This document shows, in pieces, positions 16,162-24,520 of a stretch of DNA of 42,235 nt. The notes beneath the pieces were generated by a model, which worked only from the letters and a program-made list of their open reading frames with translations, searched no databases and was not told where the DNA came from. Location of the stretch: assembly GCA_964653855.1 (NCBI GenBank), contig CAZZFV010000015.1, positions 1 to 42,235 on the forward strand, in the 5' to 3' direction. The number at the start of each line of letters is the position of its first letter. Within the stretch, counting starts at the first letter, position 1. The translations under genes and the position numbers were made by a program. Source of the DNA: RGIG3528 sp964653855. Lineage in GTDB: Bacteria > Bacillota > Clostridia > Lachnospirales > Lachnospiraceae.

Positions 16162-17378
16162 ATACGGTAAAGTATATTGTCAAAAAGGAATTTGACCGCA
16201 TTTTCAAAGACAAAAAAATGGTCGTTTCGCTTTTTATTCTTCCCGTTGTAATAATGATTGCGGTATACGGAATTATGGGCGTTGTTGCGGAAGCGATGAC
16301 AAAGGACATTGAGGAACACGTTGCTGTTGTTTATATGGAGAATGTGCCGGACGGCATTAAGCAGACAATTACTATAACCGGCTATGACAAACTTGCCGAT
16401 ATCACTTATGTTTCCGGTGACACAATCGGCACGGAAAACATAAACAAGGATATTTTAAACGGCGATGCGGATTTATATGTAAATTTTGATAAGGATTTTG
16501 AAAAAACAATTTCGGAGTATACCTTAAACGGTGCGGTTCCGAATGTCGAAATTTCCTATAACAGCGCGAAAGACTATTCGACTCAGGCATATTCCGTATT
16601 TAACGCGTATATCCTTGAAACCTATCGTGACAGCGTTATCGCCGCAAGAATCGGCGGAGCGGACATGCTTACCGTGTTTAACACGAACAATACCGTAATT
16701 GTTGACGAAGACGAAGCAAACGGAAAGGCGCTTGCGATGTTTGTGCCTTATATCATTACGATTCTTGTGTTTGCGAGCGCAATGGGACTTGTTGTGGACG
16801 CGATTGCGGGCGAAAAGGAACGCGGCACCATGGCAAGACTTCTTATGACTCCCGCAAAGAGATCCATGATCGCAACCGGAAAAATAGTTGCGCTCACGCT
16901 TCTTTCGATGCTTTCGGCACTTGTATATGCGGTTTCGATGTGCCTCGGAATGCCTTTTATGTCTGTCGGAACAATTTACGGAAACGGCGAAGATGTCACA
17001 ATCAATTTTTCAGCCGTGCAAATTTTGGAAGTTGTTTTGTGTCTTGTCATGCTCGCATACCTTTGTGTTGCCATGCTTACGGCGCTTTCGATCCTTGCAA
17101 AAGACGTAAAAACGGCATCGTCGCTTGTTTCTCCGCTTTATGTGGTTGTTTTGCTTGCAAGTATGGTAACGATGTTTACGGGAAATTTTGAGCCGGGTAA
17201 TATGATGTTTATGATACCCGTGTTCGGCACCTCGCTTGCGGTTCAAAACATCATGACGAACAGCCTGACCGGTATGCAGTTATTCTTCACGCTTTTCGGA
17301 AGCCTTTTGTTTGCGGTGGTATTGACATTTGCCGTGACAAAGGCATTTAATTCGGAAAAAATTATGTTTAACGCGTAA
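16158..17378 (+). CDS. natB: ABC-2 type permease, NatB type
   Basis: This 406-residue membrane protein has a first transmembrane segment near residues 22-45, a large extracellular domain (about 50-190) and five or six C-terminal transmembrane segments. The cytoplasmic signature IAGEKERGTMARLLMTPAKRSMI between the second and third spans is the family's coupling motif. It starts ATGA-overlapped with the ATPase gene and probably forms a homodimeric or heterodimeric exporter with it. Substrate unknown; Na+ export by analogy to NatAB is only a suggestion. Downstream lies the second copy of the dispersed repeat. Confidence 0.85.
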   Translation: MNTVKYIVKKEFDRIFKDKKMVVSLFILPVVIMIAVYGIMGVVAEAMTKDIEEHVAVVYMENVPDGIKQTITITGYDKLADITYVSGDTIGTENINKDILNGDADLYVNFDKDFEKTISEYTLNGAVPNVEISYNSAKDYSTQAYSVFNAYILETYRDSVIAARIGGADMLTVFNTNNTVIVDEDEANGKALAMFVPYIITILVFASAMGLVVDAIAGEKERGTMARLLMTPAKRSMIATGKIVALTLLSMLSALVYAVSMCLGMPFMSVGTIYGNGEDVTINFSAVQILEVVLCLVMLAYLCVAMLTALSILAKDVKTASSLVSPLYVVVLLASMVTMFTGNFEPGNMMFMIPVFGTSLAVQNIMTNSLTGMQLFFTLFGSLLFAVVLTFAVTKAFNSEKIMFNA

Positions 17379-17388
17379 ACGATGAATA

Positions 17389-17488
17389 AAAAACAGCTAC
17401 TTACTCATGTTTTGGCGGTTCAAAATGTCAAAATTTCTCCTGCAAATAACTTTGCATCGAAAGCAGAACCTTTTGACCCTTGTATCAT
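17389..17488 (+). repeat. 100-bp dispersed intergenic repeat, copy B
   Basis: Copy B of the repeat at 4925-5024 (four transitions, no indels). It begins ten bases after the natB stop in the same direction as copy A, and so would be transcribed as part of the natB 3' UTR. A stretch of further intergenic sequence to 17568 leads into the next gene; I see no convincing promoter there. Confidence 0.85.
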
Positions 17489-17568
17489 CATATTTTTGAC
17501 ACAAATTTATAGTAGTATGCGTGCATTACGGAGAAATCCGGAAACGTACGGAAAGGTAACAGCATTTA

Positions 17569-19170
17569 ATGAAAGATTTTTACAAGAAACACATTCTTCC
17601 CATAATCAACAAATTCAGGGAAAAGGACAAGAACGAGAAGATTGCTTTGCTTTGCGGCATACTTTGCGTAATTTTGATAATTATAATTGTTATTGTTGCG
17701 GTGAATGCAGGTAAGAAAAACGAAAACAAGGAAAACAAGGAAAATCCGACGGTTAAAATTACGGCGACACCTGCGGCGGAGCCGACATCGGGCGGAAGTG
17801 CAAGTGTAACACCCGGAGGTACGGAGAATTTGGGAGCTCTCACACCGACCGTGACAAGCACGCCTAAGCCTACTGTAACAAATACGCCGGCACCTACCGC
17901 AACAAATACGCCGGTACCTACGGCAACAAACACGCCGGTACCTACGGCTACAAACACACCGGTTCCGACGGCAACAAACACACCGGTACCTACGGCAACA
18001 AACACACCGGTTCCGACGGCTACAAACACACCGGTACCTACTGTAACAAGCACGCCGGTGCCGACCGCAACAAGCACACCGGCACCTACGGCAACAAGCA
18101 CGCCTGAGCCTACGGCGACAGCTACACCGGCGGTTACACAAAACGTTACGCCCACACCTATGGGAACAGCCACACCGACACCCACAGCCGCTCCCACATT
18201 CGGCCCTCGTGCGGAAGACACGGGAAATACGCTTGAAGAGCCCAATTATACGGTTACTCTTGAAGCTGCCGACTGCTCATACAAAAAGTTTACCGTTGAC
18301 GGGTCCGAAAGGCTGTTTGTTACGGGTCTTACGGACGAAGGAATCGTAAAAGTAAGAGAATACGGCACCATGGCGGGCAAGGCGGTTTCAAACTATGTTG
18401 AAATCGTATTCCCGGAAAGAGATGAGAACGGAAAACGTATCGAAGGCTATGTAAATTACAAAAATGACGGAAACAATCCGCTTTCAAGCTTGCTTACGGA
18501 GGGAAGCGCATATATTAAGCTTACTTTCCCCCGCGTTTACGGTTATTTCCTCGGAACAAGCATGCTCGGCGCGGGCGATTACGCATATAAGCTCAGAGCG
18601 ATAGATTTCGGCGAAAAATCGAGAATCGATTATTTTTGCGACAATTGCTTTAAAGGACTTTCGGGACTTGAAACGTTGGAACTCCCGTACCAACTTGAAT
18701 CAATCGGAACGGAAGCATTTTCCGGCTGCACAAGCCTTGTGTTTGACGGAGTCGATTTGGCGGGAATTTCGCTCGGCGCAAGAACCTTTGAGGGAGTTAC
18801 ATTCAAAAACCTTGCTCTTTCAAGAATGTTTGTCATTGATGAAGACGCTCAGGTACAGGAGCAGGGACCGTTCTGGGGCGCTTATATAGAGTCGTTTGAT
18901 TTTAATGATACCTTCAATTATATTGCTCCGCTTGCATTTTCGGGCGCAATATTTACGAGTGACGAGCCTTTAACCACAAATCATGTTGTCGAAATTGACA
19001 CGCTTGCCTTTGCATACAGCAAGGGACTTAAACTTTGGCTTACGGACAACGTTTGGGAGTTGCATGAAGACGCATTCTACGGAGCAACCGATTTTGAGAT
19101 ACATGCGAAGAAAAATTCGGCATCCGCATATCAGCTCAAAAAAGAAGGAACCGCTTATATCGAGTTTTAG
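17569..19170 (+). CDS. Membrane-anchored surface protein with Thr/Pro stalk and BspA-type leucine-rich repeats
   Basis: The 533-residue protein has a basic cytoplasmic tail, one transmembrane segment (about residues 24-46, LCGILCVILIIIIVIVAV), then a Thr/Pro/Ala/Val stalk to about 215. The stalk includes about a dozen 8-residue units (TNTPVPTA). The extracellular domain from about 225 to the end contains BspA/LRR_5-like units such as DNCFKGLSGLETLELP and YQLESIGTEAFSGCTSL. The orientation is N-in/C-out, so the leucine-rich part faces outside. Such proteins in gut Clostridia are thought to mediate binding to surfaces or polymers; the ligand is unknown. The ATG is 12 bases after GGAAAGG, a weak ribosome-binding site. 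A terminator follows. It resembles the deacetylase-like protein at 8968 in anchor and stalk design. Confidence 0.85.
   Translation: MKDFYKKHILPIINKFREKDKNEKIALLCGILCVILIIIIVIVAVNAGKKNENKENKENPTVKITATPAAEPTSGGSASVTPGGTENLGALTPTVTSTPKPTVTNTPAPTATNTPVPTATNTPVPTATNTPVPTATNTPVPTATNTPVPTATNTPVPTVTSTPVPTATSTPAPTATSTPEPTATATPAVTQNVTPTPMGTATPTPTAAPTFGPRAEDTGNTLEEPNYTVTLEAADCSYKKFTVDGSERLFVTGLTDEGIVKVREYGTMAGKAVSNYVEIVFPERDENGKRIEGYVNYKNDGNNPLSSLLTEGSAYIKLTFPRVYGYFLGTSMLGAGDYAYKLRAIDFGEKSRIDYFCDNCFKGLSGLETLELPYQLESIGTEAFSGCTSLVFDGVDLAGISLGARTFEGVTFKNLALSRMFVIDEDAQVQEQGPFWGAYIESFDFNDTFNYIAPLAFSGAIFTSDEPLTTNHVVEIDTLAFAYSKGLKLWLTDNVWELHEDAFYGATDFEIHAKKNSASAYQLKKEGTAYIEF
17848..18131 (+). repeat. 24-bp tandem repeats encoding the Thr/Pro stalk
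   Basis: About twelve in-frame 24-bp units encode variants of T-x-T-x-T-P-x-P. Six consecutive units are TATNTPVP, differing only at synonymous sites (for example CCGGTACCT versus CCGGTTCCG). Outer units diverge at the protein level, as expected for expansion from the centre. Confidence 0.9.
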
Positions 19171-19184
19171 GATAATTTAATTTT

Positions 19185-19227
19185 AAATCTCAAGGCAGAT
19201 TTTACAATCTGTTTTGAGATTTTTTTT
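19185..19227 (+). terminator. Intrinsic terminator after the surface-protein gene
   Basis: AAATCTCAA (19185-19193) pairs with TTGAGATTT (19214-19222), with an inner CAGATT/AATCTG stem and a TTAC loop. A T-run to 19227 follows. Confidence 0.9.
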
Positions 19228-19260
19228 AATACATAAATATTCATTTTTATTCGGATGTGG

Positions 19261-19266
19261 TACAAT
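19261..19266 (+). promoter_or_regulatory. Possible -10 element of the hybrid kinase gene
   Basis: TACAAT sits about 78 nt upstream of the kinase ATG, preceded by TGTGG. No good -35 is visible at 16-18 bases, so this is tentative. Confidence 0.3.
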
Positions 19267-19344
19267 AAAGCGGATTATAGGCGAGTTTTTTAATTTTATC
19301 GATCGTGAGAAGTGTATTTCACAAGATATCGGGAGTATGAAAAT

Positions 19345-22300
19345 ATGGAAGCAAAATTTAAAACATTCAGATATTGTATAATTGCAACGGCAATAGCCGC
19401 CACAGTCACCTTCATCATACATTTTTTTTACATCCGGAACGTAAATTCGTCCGTTCATGCAACAAAGGGAGCGGACAAGTCGAATTATATATATTTTGAT
19501 CTTGCGGAGCGCGGCGAATCGACAAGTACGTGGTTAAAACGCGATTATTCGCTTTATTATTCAAAGGTCGACCTGACCGGAACAACGGTTGACGGAACGA
19601 TCTACAACAACACTTCGGAGTCGGTTACATCGTGGGCTCTTCGCGTAAACATACAAAATTATTGCTTCATAAATCAGGCGTGGAACGGTGATGTTGAAAT
19701 TCATCAGGCGCTTTGGACGGACAAAGAGGTTGTGCAGCGCATCAATCTTCAGAATTATAATCTTGACGATTTGGAAGTCGAATATCTTTATGACGGGGAT
19801 TTGCTTATTCCTCTTTATTCGGGCGACTATATAATTTATTATCCGAGCGAAAAGTACAAGGAAGATACCGTTGCGGGCGGAGAATCGGTCACAATCGGAA
19901 TGATCTTTTACTACCTTGACAAGATAAATTTAAGTTATTACGAGCTTGATTACAATTATCACAAAGCATTTACTTCGGGTGTCGGATTCTGGATTTTTGT
20001 GTTTCTTGTATTTTTGCTTTTTACGGAGTTTGTCGTTTGTCAAAGTATTTATATCACCTACAAAAACGCGAAAAAACAGCTTGAACTCCAAAAATCAAGC
20101 ATTTCGTGCATGTCGGACATATATTCGATTATATATATGATCGATTTGAAAAAGGATGAACTTATTCCTGTTTATGCGGATTCGGAATCGGAGAAGCTAA
20201 GACCACACAACATGGGCGCGCGGGAACAATTACTCAACATGTTTCGCTTTGATGCGGAAGACGAATATCTTGATTTTATGCTTGAGTTCGGTGATATCGC
20301 AACAATTCCCGAAAGGCTTAAAAATAAAAACAGCATCGTTTGCGAATACAAGAGCAAATTGCATGGGTGGAATTGCATACGTTATTTTGTTATGGAGCGC
20401 GGTGCGGACGATTCTGTCACAAAAGTCCTTTTTACGATACAGGATATAGGCGAAGAAAAGAAAGAACTCGAGCGTGTTCGCGGCCGTATTCAAAAGGCTG
20501 AATCGGAAAACCGCGCAAAGAGCGCATTCCTTGCGAATATGTCACACGAAATCAGAACGCCCATCAATGCGGTGCTCGGATTTGACACGATGATTTTGCG
20601 TGAATCGAGAGAAAAGAACATAAAAAATTACGCGCGCGAAATAAAGAGTGCGGGAAGCATGCTTTTGTCGCTCATAAACGGAATCCTCGATTTGTCAAAG
20701 ATGGAAGCCGGCAAGATGGAGCTTGTGCCTGCCGAATACAGCATAAAACAGCTTATTTTTGACGTTTACAACATTACAAAAACAAGGTTTGAGGCAAAGA
20801 ATCTTGTGCTGATTACGGATATCTCGCCAAAAATTCCCGAAAAGCTTTACGGGGACGACATAAGGCTCAGACAAGTCATAATAAATATTATGACAAATGC
20901 CGCAAAATATACCGAAAAGGGAAACGTTCGCCTTACGATAAAGTGCGAAACGGAGGGCGACACGGCGCATCTTCATGTTTCCGTAAAGGATACCGGAATA
21001 GGCATAAAAGAAGAAGACATGAAAAAGCTTTCCATGCGCTACGAGCGGTTTGACACACAGAGGAACCGCCGTGTGGAAGGTACGGGGCTTGGCTTAAGCC
21101 TTGTTCGCGGAATCTTGGAACTCATGGACTCCGAATTACAGGTAACGAGTGTCTACGGTAAAGGAAGCGATTTTTATTTTGACGTCGATCAAAAAATCGT
21201 TGACGTGACGCCGATCGGTGACTTTGACGTAACTCAAATGGAATTTGAAGACGACGGCGACTATGACACAACATTTGTTGCGCCCGATGCAAAAATCCTG
21301 ATTACGGACGACAATCCCATGAACATAATGGTAATGTCGGAGCTCTTAAAGGGCACGGGAATGAATATCGATAAGGCGGCATCGGGAAAAGAGGCTTTGT
21401 CAAAGACTCTCGAAAATAAGTATGATTTAATATTTATGGACCACATGATGCCGGGAATGGACGGCATAGAAACGTTTGAGCGCATAAAAGCGCAGGAAAA
21501 GGGCAAAAACCAAACAACGCCCGTCATCATGCTTACAGCAAATGCGCTTCAGGGCGCCCGCGATGAGTATAAGGAAAAAGGCTTTGCGGAATTTGTGTCA
21601 AAGCCGGTTGAGCTTTCGGTGCTGAACGAAGTGCTTATGAGATTTTTGCCGGGTGATAAGGTTTCTGTTGTTAAGGACGGGGAAAACGGAATGTCAGAAA
21701 ACACAAACGGAAATCCGAACGGAAACGGACATAAGGTTTCGCCGGGAAATATGGGAGAAATTTCGGGCGCAAACGGTGCGGACGAGCCCACACTTCCGAT
21801 GATAGAAGGAATTGATAACGACTATGCCGTAAGGCACCTCGGAAGCATCGACGCGGTAATCAAGGTTATGCATCAATTTGTTTTGACTTCTGCTTCCGAT
21901 GCGACGGAACTTAAGAGCTATTATGACGGAATAAAGGAAAATCCCGAAAACAAGGACAACGTAAACAATTTCCGTATAAAGGTTCATGCGATGAAGTCGT
22001 CTGCGGCGCTTTTTGGGGCGCTTCAGGTGTCGGGAGTTGCGGCAAAGCTCGAATATGCCGCACGTGATGAAGACACGCGTCAGATTACGGATATCACTCC
22101 GTATTTTCTTGATTTCTGGATGAAGCTTGCGGGAGATATCAAAAAATATGTGCTGAAAGACGATGACGAGGTAAAACAGGGTAAAATTCCCGATGCCGCG
22201 CTTCCGCTTTTTCATCAATTAAAGACAAGTATGGCTCTTTATGACATAAAAAATGCCGATATGATACTTGAAGAAATAAAAAAGTACGATTATGATGATG

Positions 22301-22395
22301 AAAAGAAGAAAAAGATAGCGGAACTTGAAACCGCGGTCGCAAATCTCGATGCGGAGCGTGTTGCGGTGTTATGTGATGAGTTTGTAGGAGAATAA
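19345..22395 (+). CDS. Hybrid sensor histidine kinase with receiver and Hpt-like domains
   Basis: The 1016-residue protein has transmembrane segments at about 9-30 and 212-234 enclosing an extracellular sensor of about 180 residues. A cytoplasmic PAS-like region leads to the HisKA H-box NMSHEIRTPINAVLGF with His401, and the ATPase domain shows N-box MTNAAKY, G1 DTGIGI and G2 GTGLGLSLV. A receiver follows with phospho-acceptor Asp699 in FMDHMMPGMDG, and a C-terminal Hpt-like domain with His881 (HAMKSSA). It is a full phosphorelay in one chain. I take ATG 19345 (nine bases after GGGAG) rather than the upstream GTG at 19312. An Asn/Gly-rich linker separates receiver and Hpt parts. The response-regulator gene 73 bp downstream is the likely partner. 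The signal sensed is unknown. Confidence 0.92.
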   Translation: MEAKFKTFRYCIIATAIAATVTFIIHFFYIRNVNSSVHATKGADKSNYIYFDLAERGESTSTWLKRDYSLYYSKVDLTGTTVDGTIYNNTSESVTSWALRVNIQNYCFINQAWNGDVEIHQALWTDKEVVQRINLQNYNLDDLEVEYLYDGDLLIPLYSGDYIIYYPSEKYKEDTVAGGESVTIGMIFYYLDKINLSYYELDYNYHKAFTSGVGFWIFVFLVFLLFTEFVVCQSIYITYKNAKKQLELQKSSISCMSDIYSIIYMIDLKKDELIPVYADSESEKLRPHNMGAREQLLNMFRFDAEDEYLDFMLEFGDIATIPERLKNKNSIVCEYKSKLHGWNCIRYFVMERGADDSVTKVLFTIQDIGEEKKELERVRGRIQKAESENRAKSAFLANMSHEIRTPINAVLGFDTMILRESREKNIKNYAREIKSAGSMLLSLINGILDLSKMEAGKMELVPAEYSIKQLIFDVYNITKTRFEAKNLVLITDISPKIPEKLYGDDIRLRQVIINIMTNAAKYTEKGNVRLTIKCETEGDTAHLHVSVKDTGIGIKEEDMKKLSMRYERFDTQRNRRVEGTGLGLSLVRGILELMDSELQVTSVYGKGSDFYFDVDQKIVDVTPIGDFDVTQMEFEDDGDYDTTFVAPDAKILITDDNPMNIMVMSELLKGTGMNIDKAASGKEALSKTLENKYDLIFMDHMMPGMDGIETFERIKAQEKGKNQTTPVIMLTANALQGARDEYKEKGFAEFVSKPVELSVLNEVLMRFLPGDKVSVVKDGENGMSENTNGNPNGNGHKVSPGNMGEISGANGADEPTLPMIEGIDNDYAVRHLGSIDAVIKVMHQFVLTSASDATELKSYYDGIKENPENKDNVNNFRIKVHAMKSSAALFGALQVSGVAAKLEYAARDEDTRQITDITPYFLDFWMKLAGDIKKYVLKDDDEVKQGKIPDAALPLFHQLKTSMALYDIKNADMILEEIKKYDYDDEKKKKIAELETAVANLDAERVAVLCDEFVGE

Positions 22396-22468
22396 TGAGT
22401 TTATCACGGCAGCGGAATTTTATTTACGATAGGTTTAATAAAGGCTATATAATTGAAATGAGGACAAT

Positions 22469-23230
22469 ATGAACAACGGCGGATTTATGTTTCTTTACAG
22501 CGGAAATATGACATTTCTCATGTTTTCGCTTAAGGAAACTCTTGAAAAAAAGGGAATAGAAACGGATAAGTGTGAGCTTTCTGTAAAGGAGCTCAGCCTC
22601 CTTCGCGGCTTTCCTTATGCGTTTATCGTTGATGCGGCGGCACTCAACCAAAATTCCGAGGCGCGTACTTATCTATTTGATCTTTGCATAGAAAGAACCA
22701 AAAAGGTTGTGCTTATCGGTGACAAGGAAGAAATTGACCACGTTTTAAAGGGCGTTTCGCAAAAAATAATCGCGGCAACGTTTACACGCCCCATCAACAA
22801 CTTTGAAGCATGCGAAAAGCTTGCAAAATTAAGCGAAAACGCAAAGTTCGACTCTCAAAAAAAGAAAATCCTGGTTGTCGACGATTCGGCGGCTTTTTTG
22901 CGTACGATTTCCTCGTGGCTTGAAAACGACTATACCGTAAATATATGTCCGTCCGCAACGGCAGCGTTTCATATGATAGAGCTTTTTGTTCCCGACCTCA
23001 TACTTCTTGACTACGAAATGCCCGTGTGCAGCGGTGCGCAGTTTTTGGAAATGCTGCGTTCGGAAAAGCATTCCGCAAAAATCCCTGTAATTTTCTTAAC
23101 GTCACGGAGCGACCCGGAAGCCGTAAAGAGCGTGCTTTCGCTTCATCCGCAGGGGTATTTGTTAAAGAGCCTTCCGAAGGACCGGATATTGACGGCGATA
23201 GAAGATTTCTTTTATAAGAAGGAACAATAA
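22469..23230 (+). CDS. Response regulator: pseudo-receiver plus receiver
   Basis: The 253-residue protein has no DNA-binding or enzymatic output domain. Residues about 130-250 are a canonical receiver: VVDDS (Asp138/Asp139), LLDYEMP with phospho-acceptor Asp181, FLTSR, and YLLKSLP with the conserved Lys. The first 125 residues show a similar alternating pattern (FLYSGNMTFLMFSL, FIVDAAAL, VVLIGD, TFTRPINN) without the acidic pocket, so they look like a degenerate receiver. A stand-alone receiver pair next to a hybrid kinase may relay or sink phosphate, or act by protein-protein contact. The ATG follows ATGAGGACAAT. A TATAAT at 22448-22453 could give a very short transcript, but cotranscription with the kinase is as likely. 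Confidence 0.83.
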   Translation: MNNGGFMFLYSGNMTFLMFSLKETLEKKGIETDKCELSVKELSLLRGFPYAFIVDAAALNQNSEARTYLFDLCIERTKKVVLIGDKEEIDHVLKGVSQKIIAATFTRPINNFEACEKLAKLSENAKFDSQKKKILVVDDSAAFLRTISSWLENDYTVNICPSATAAFHMIELFVPDLILLDYEMPVCSGAQFLEMLRSEKHSAKIPVIFLTSRSDPEAVKSVLSLHPQGYLLKSLPKDRILTAIEDFFYKKEQ

Positions 23231-23231
23231 C

Positions 23232-23256
23232 AGACGGGGAAACCCGTCTTTTTTTA
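23232..23256 (+). terminator. Intrinsic terminator after the response regulator
   Basis: AGACGGG-GAAA-CCCGTCT followed by a T-run, starting one base after the stop. It also abuts the 3' end of the convergent Crp/Fnr gene. Confidence 0.93.
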
Positions 23257-23877
23257 TTCCGCCTCGTCGCTCAGCACATATTCTCCTGTGTCCGTTTTTG
23301 TTATTGTCCCTTCTTTTTTGAGTTTCCCGAGCTCTCTCATCATTGCGCTTCTGTCGACCGCCAAATAATCAGCAAGGCGGGTGAGTGAAATCGGTACGTG
23401 AAATTCTTTGCTTCCCACAAGTGCGGCCTCGTTTTTAAAGTATAAGAGAAGCTTGTCGCGTGTACTGTGCGCGCTCAAAATGTGGACATGCACCGACAGC
23501 ATCTGCGCACGGTGTGAAGAAAGAAGGAGAAGCGTTTTTACGAGCTCCGCGTGATTTTCGCAATGACCCTTGCAATTAAACACAACATTTCTGAAATTGA
23601 TAAAAACAACGGTGCAGTCGGTGTCGGCAATGACCGTGTTGTAGGCTTTTACGGACGGACCCATGAGGTATTCCCCAAAACTGTCTCCGTTTGCGAGAAA
23701 TTCGATGATGCTCTGGTTGCCGTTTGAATCGACCTGGACAACGTGCGCTTCGCCGGATTGCAAAACGCCGATTCGCCCGGTGTCATCGAGTGTGGAGAGA
23801 ATTGTCTCTCCCTTTTTAAATTTTGAAATTGATTGTGAACGGCATTTTTCGTTTATCAGGTAATTTTCGTTTGGCAT
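23254..23877 (-). CDS. Crp/Fnr-family transcriptional regulator
   Basis: The 207-residue protein has an N-terminal cyclic-nucleotide-binding-type beta-barrel (about 15-120: GRIGVLQSGEAHVVQ, IIEFLANGDSFGEYLM), the long dimerisation helix and a C-terminal winged helix-turn-helix (SLTRLADYLAVDRSAMMRELGKLKKEGTI, about 165-193). It lacks the N-terminal cysteine cluster of oxygen-sensing FNR, so its effector is not an FNR-type iron-sulfur centre. It is divergent from hydCBA, and a perfect dyad overlaps its own -35 region. This makes it the best candidate to regulate both itself and the hydrogenase operon. The ATG is preceded by CGGAGT. Confidence 0.9.
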   Translation of the reverse strand: MPNENYLINEKCRSQSISKFKKGETILSTLDDTGRIGVLQSGEAHVVQVDSNGNQSIIEFLANGDSFGEYLMGPSVKAYNTVIADTDCTVVFINFRNVVFNCKGHCENHAELVKTLLLLSSHRAQMLSVHVHILSAHSTRDKLLLYFKNEAALVGSKEFHVPISLTRLADYLAVDRSAMMRELGKLKKEGTITKTDTGEYVLSDEAE

Positions 23878-23928
23878 TTTTATGACTCCGAAGGATTAAT
23901 GTTTTTTAGAATTTTTTTATTTATTCGA

Positions 23929-23957
23929 ATTATAACGTGTAACTGTTGCTTTTGCAA
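23929..23957 (-). promoter_or_regulatory. Putative promoter of the Crp/Fnr gene
   Basis: On the minus strand TTGCAA (23957-23952) is followed after exactly 17 bases by TATAAT (23934-23929), about 50 nt upstream of the start codon. The -35 lies inside the dyad at 23943-23960, consistent with autoregulation. Confidence 0.7.
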
Positions 23958-23960
23958 CAG
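23943..23960. promoter_or_regulatory. Candidate operator dyad between crp/fnr-type gene and hydCBA
   Basis: CTGTTGC-TTTT-GCAACAG is a perfect 7-4-7 inverted repeat. The size and symmetry suit a dimeric Crp/Fnr-type protein. It overlaps the -35 of the regulator gene and lies about 31 bp upstream of the TTGACA proposed for hydCBA. The absence of an adjacent T-run argues against a terminator. Confidence 0.6.
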
Positions 23961-23990
23961 ACAACCAAAATAAATGTGGTATACTCTCAT

Positions 23991-24019
23991 TTGACAGTTA
24001 TATGTTAATATTTTAACAA
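23991..24019 (+). promoter_or_regulatory. Putative promoter of hydCBA
   Basis: A perfect TTGACA at 23991-23996 is followed after 17 bases by the weak TAACAA (24014-24019). A second -10-like TATACT (23980-23985) lies just upstream, 20 bp from the dyad, without a good -35, as is common in activator-dependent promoters. Confidence 0.45.
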
Positions 24020-24035
24020 ACTTATGGAGGAAAAC

Positions 24036-24518
24036 ATGGCTAAACTCAGTGATGCTGCAGTAAAGCAAATCAACGCAATCTGCGACAGATACGTTGATGA
24101 AAAAACACCTCTCATGATGATTTTGAGCGACATTCAAAAGGAATACGGTTATATTCCGATTGAGGTTCAGGAAATCGTTTCGGAGAGAACCGGCATTTCG
24201 GTGGCGGAAATATACGGGGTTGTTACATTTTATTCGTTCTTTTCTTTGCAGCCGAAGGGAAAGTATATCATAGGATGCTGTCTCGGTACGGCATGCTATG
24301 TTAAGGGCGCACAAATGGTTATCGACAAGTTTTCGGAGCTTCTCGGAATCGCACCCGGCGAAACAACAAAGGACGGACTTTTCACACTCGACGCACTCCG
24401 TTGCATCGGTGCGTGCGGAATCGCACCCGCTGTTTCGATAAACGGAACGGTTTATCCGAAGCTCAGCGTCGATAAGGTTCCCGAGATAATCGAACACTAC
24501 AGAAGCTTGGAGGCATAG
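24036..24518 (+). CDS. hydC: Bifurcating-type [FeFe] hydrogenase subunit HydC (NuoE-like)
   Basis: The 160-residue protein is a thioredoxin-fold [2Fe-2S] subunit of the NuoE/24-kDa family. The four ligands are visible as Cys82-x4-Cys87 (CLGTAC) and Cys123-x3-Cys127 (CIGAC). The N-terminal helical part (IQKEYGYIPIEVQEIVSERTGISVAEIYGVVTFYSFF) is typical. I choose ATG 24036 because GGAGG lies seven bases upstream; the ATG at 24024 would place that Shine-Dalgarno inside the gene. It is the first gene of a three-gene operon, two bases from hydB. In the complex it relays electrons beside the flavin subunit. Confidence 0.95.
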   Translation: MAKLSDAAVKQINAICDRYVDEKTPLMMILSDIQKEYGYIPIEVQEIVSERTGISVAEIYGVVTFYSFFSLQPKGKYIIGCCLGTACYVKGAQMVIDKFSELLGIAPGETTKDGLFTLDALRCIGACGIAPAVSINGTVYPKLSVDKVPEIIEHYRSLEA

Positions 24519-24520
24519 AT

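Noticed and set aside
17382..17714. Small protein gene covering the second repeat copy
   Set aside because: Its first third is the 100-bp repeat, it overlaps the start of the surface-protein gene and has no ribosome-binding site.
17848..18131. Possible CRISPR or noncoding minisatellite
   Set aside because: The 24-bp period keeps one reading frame and encodes a Thr/Pro stalk within a clear membrane protein.
17580..18245. Antisense open frames opposite the Thr/Pro stalk
   Set aside because: They are low-complexity (Val/Gly/Arg/Cys-rich) shadows of the repeat on the other strand, with no ribosome-binding site or family match.
23232..23256. Terminator for the convergent Crp/Fnr gene
   Set aside because: On the minus strand the hairpin lacks a T-run; it fits only the plus-strand response-regulator gene.
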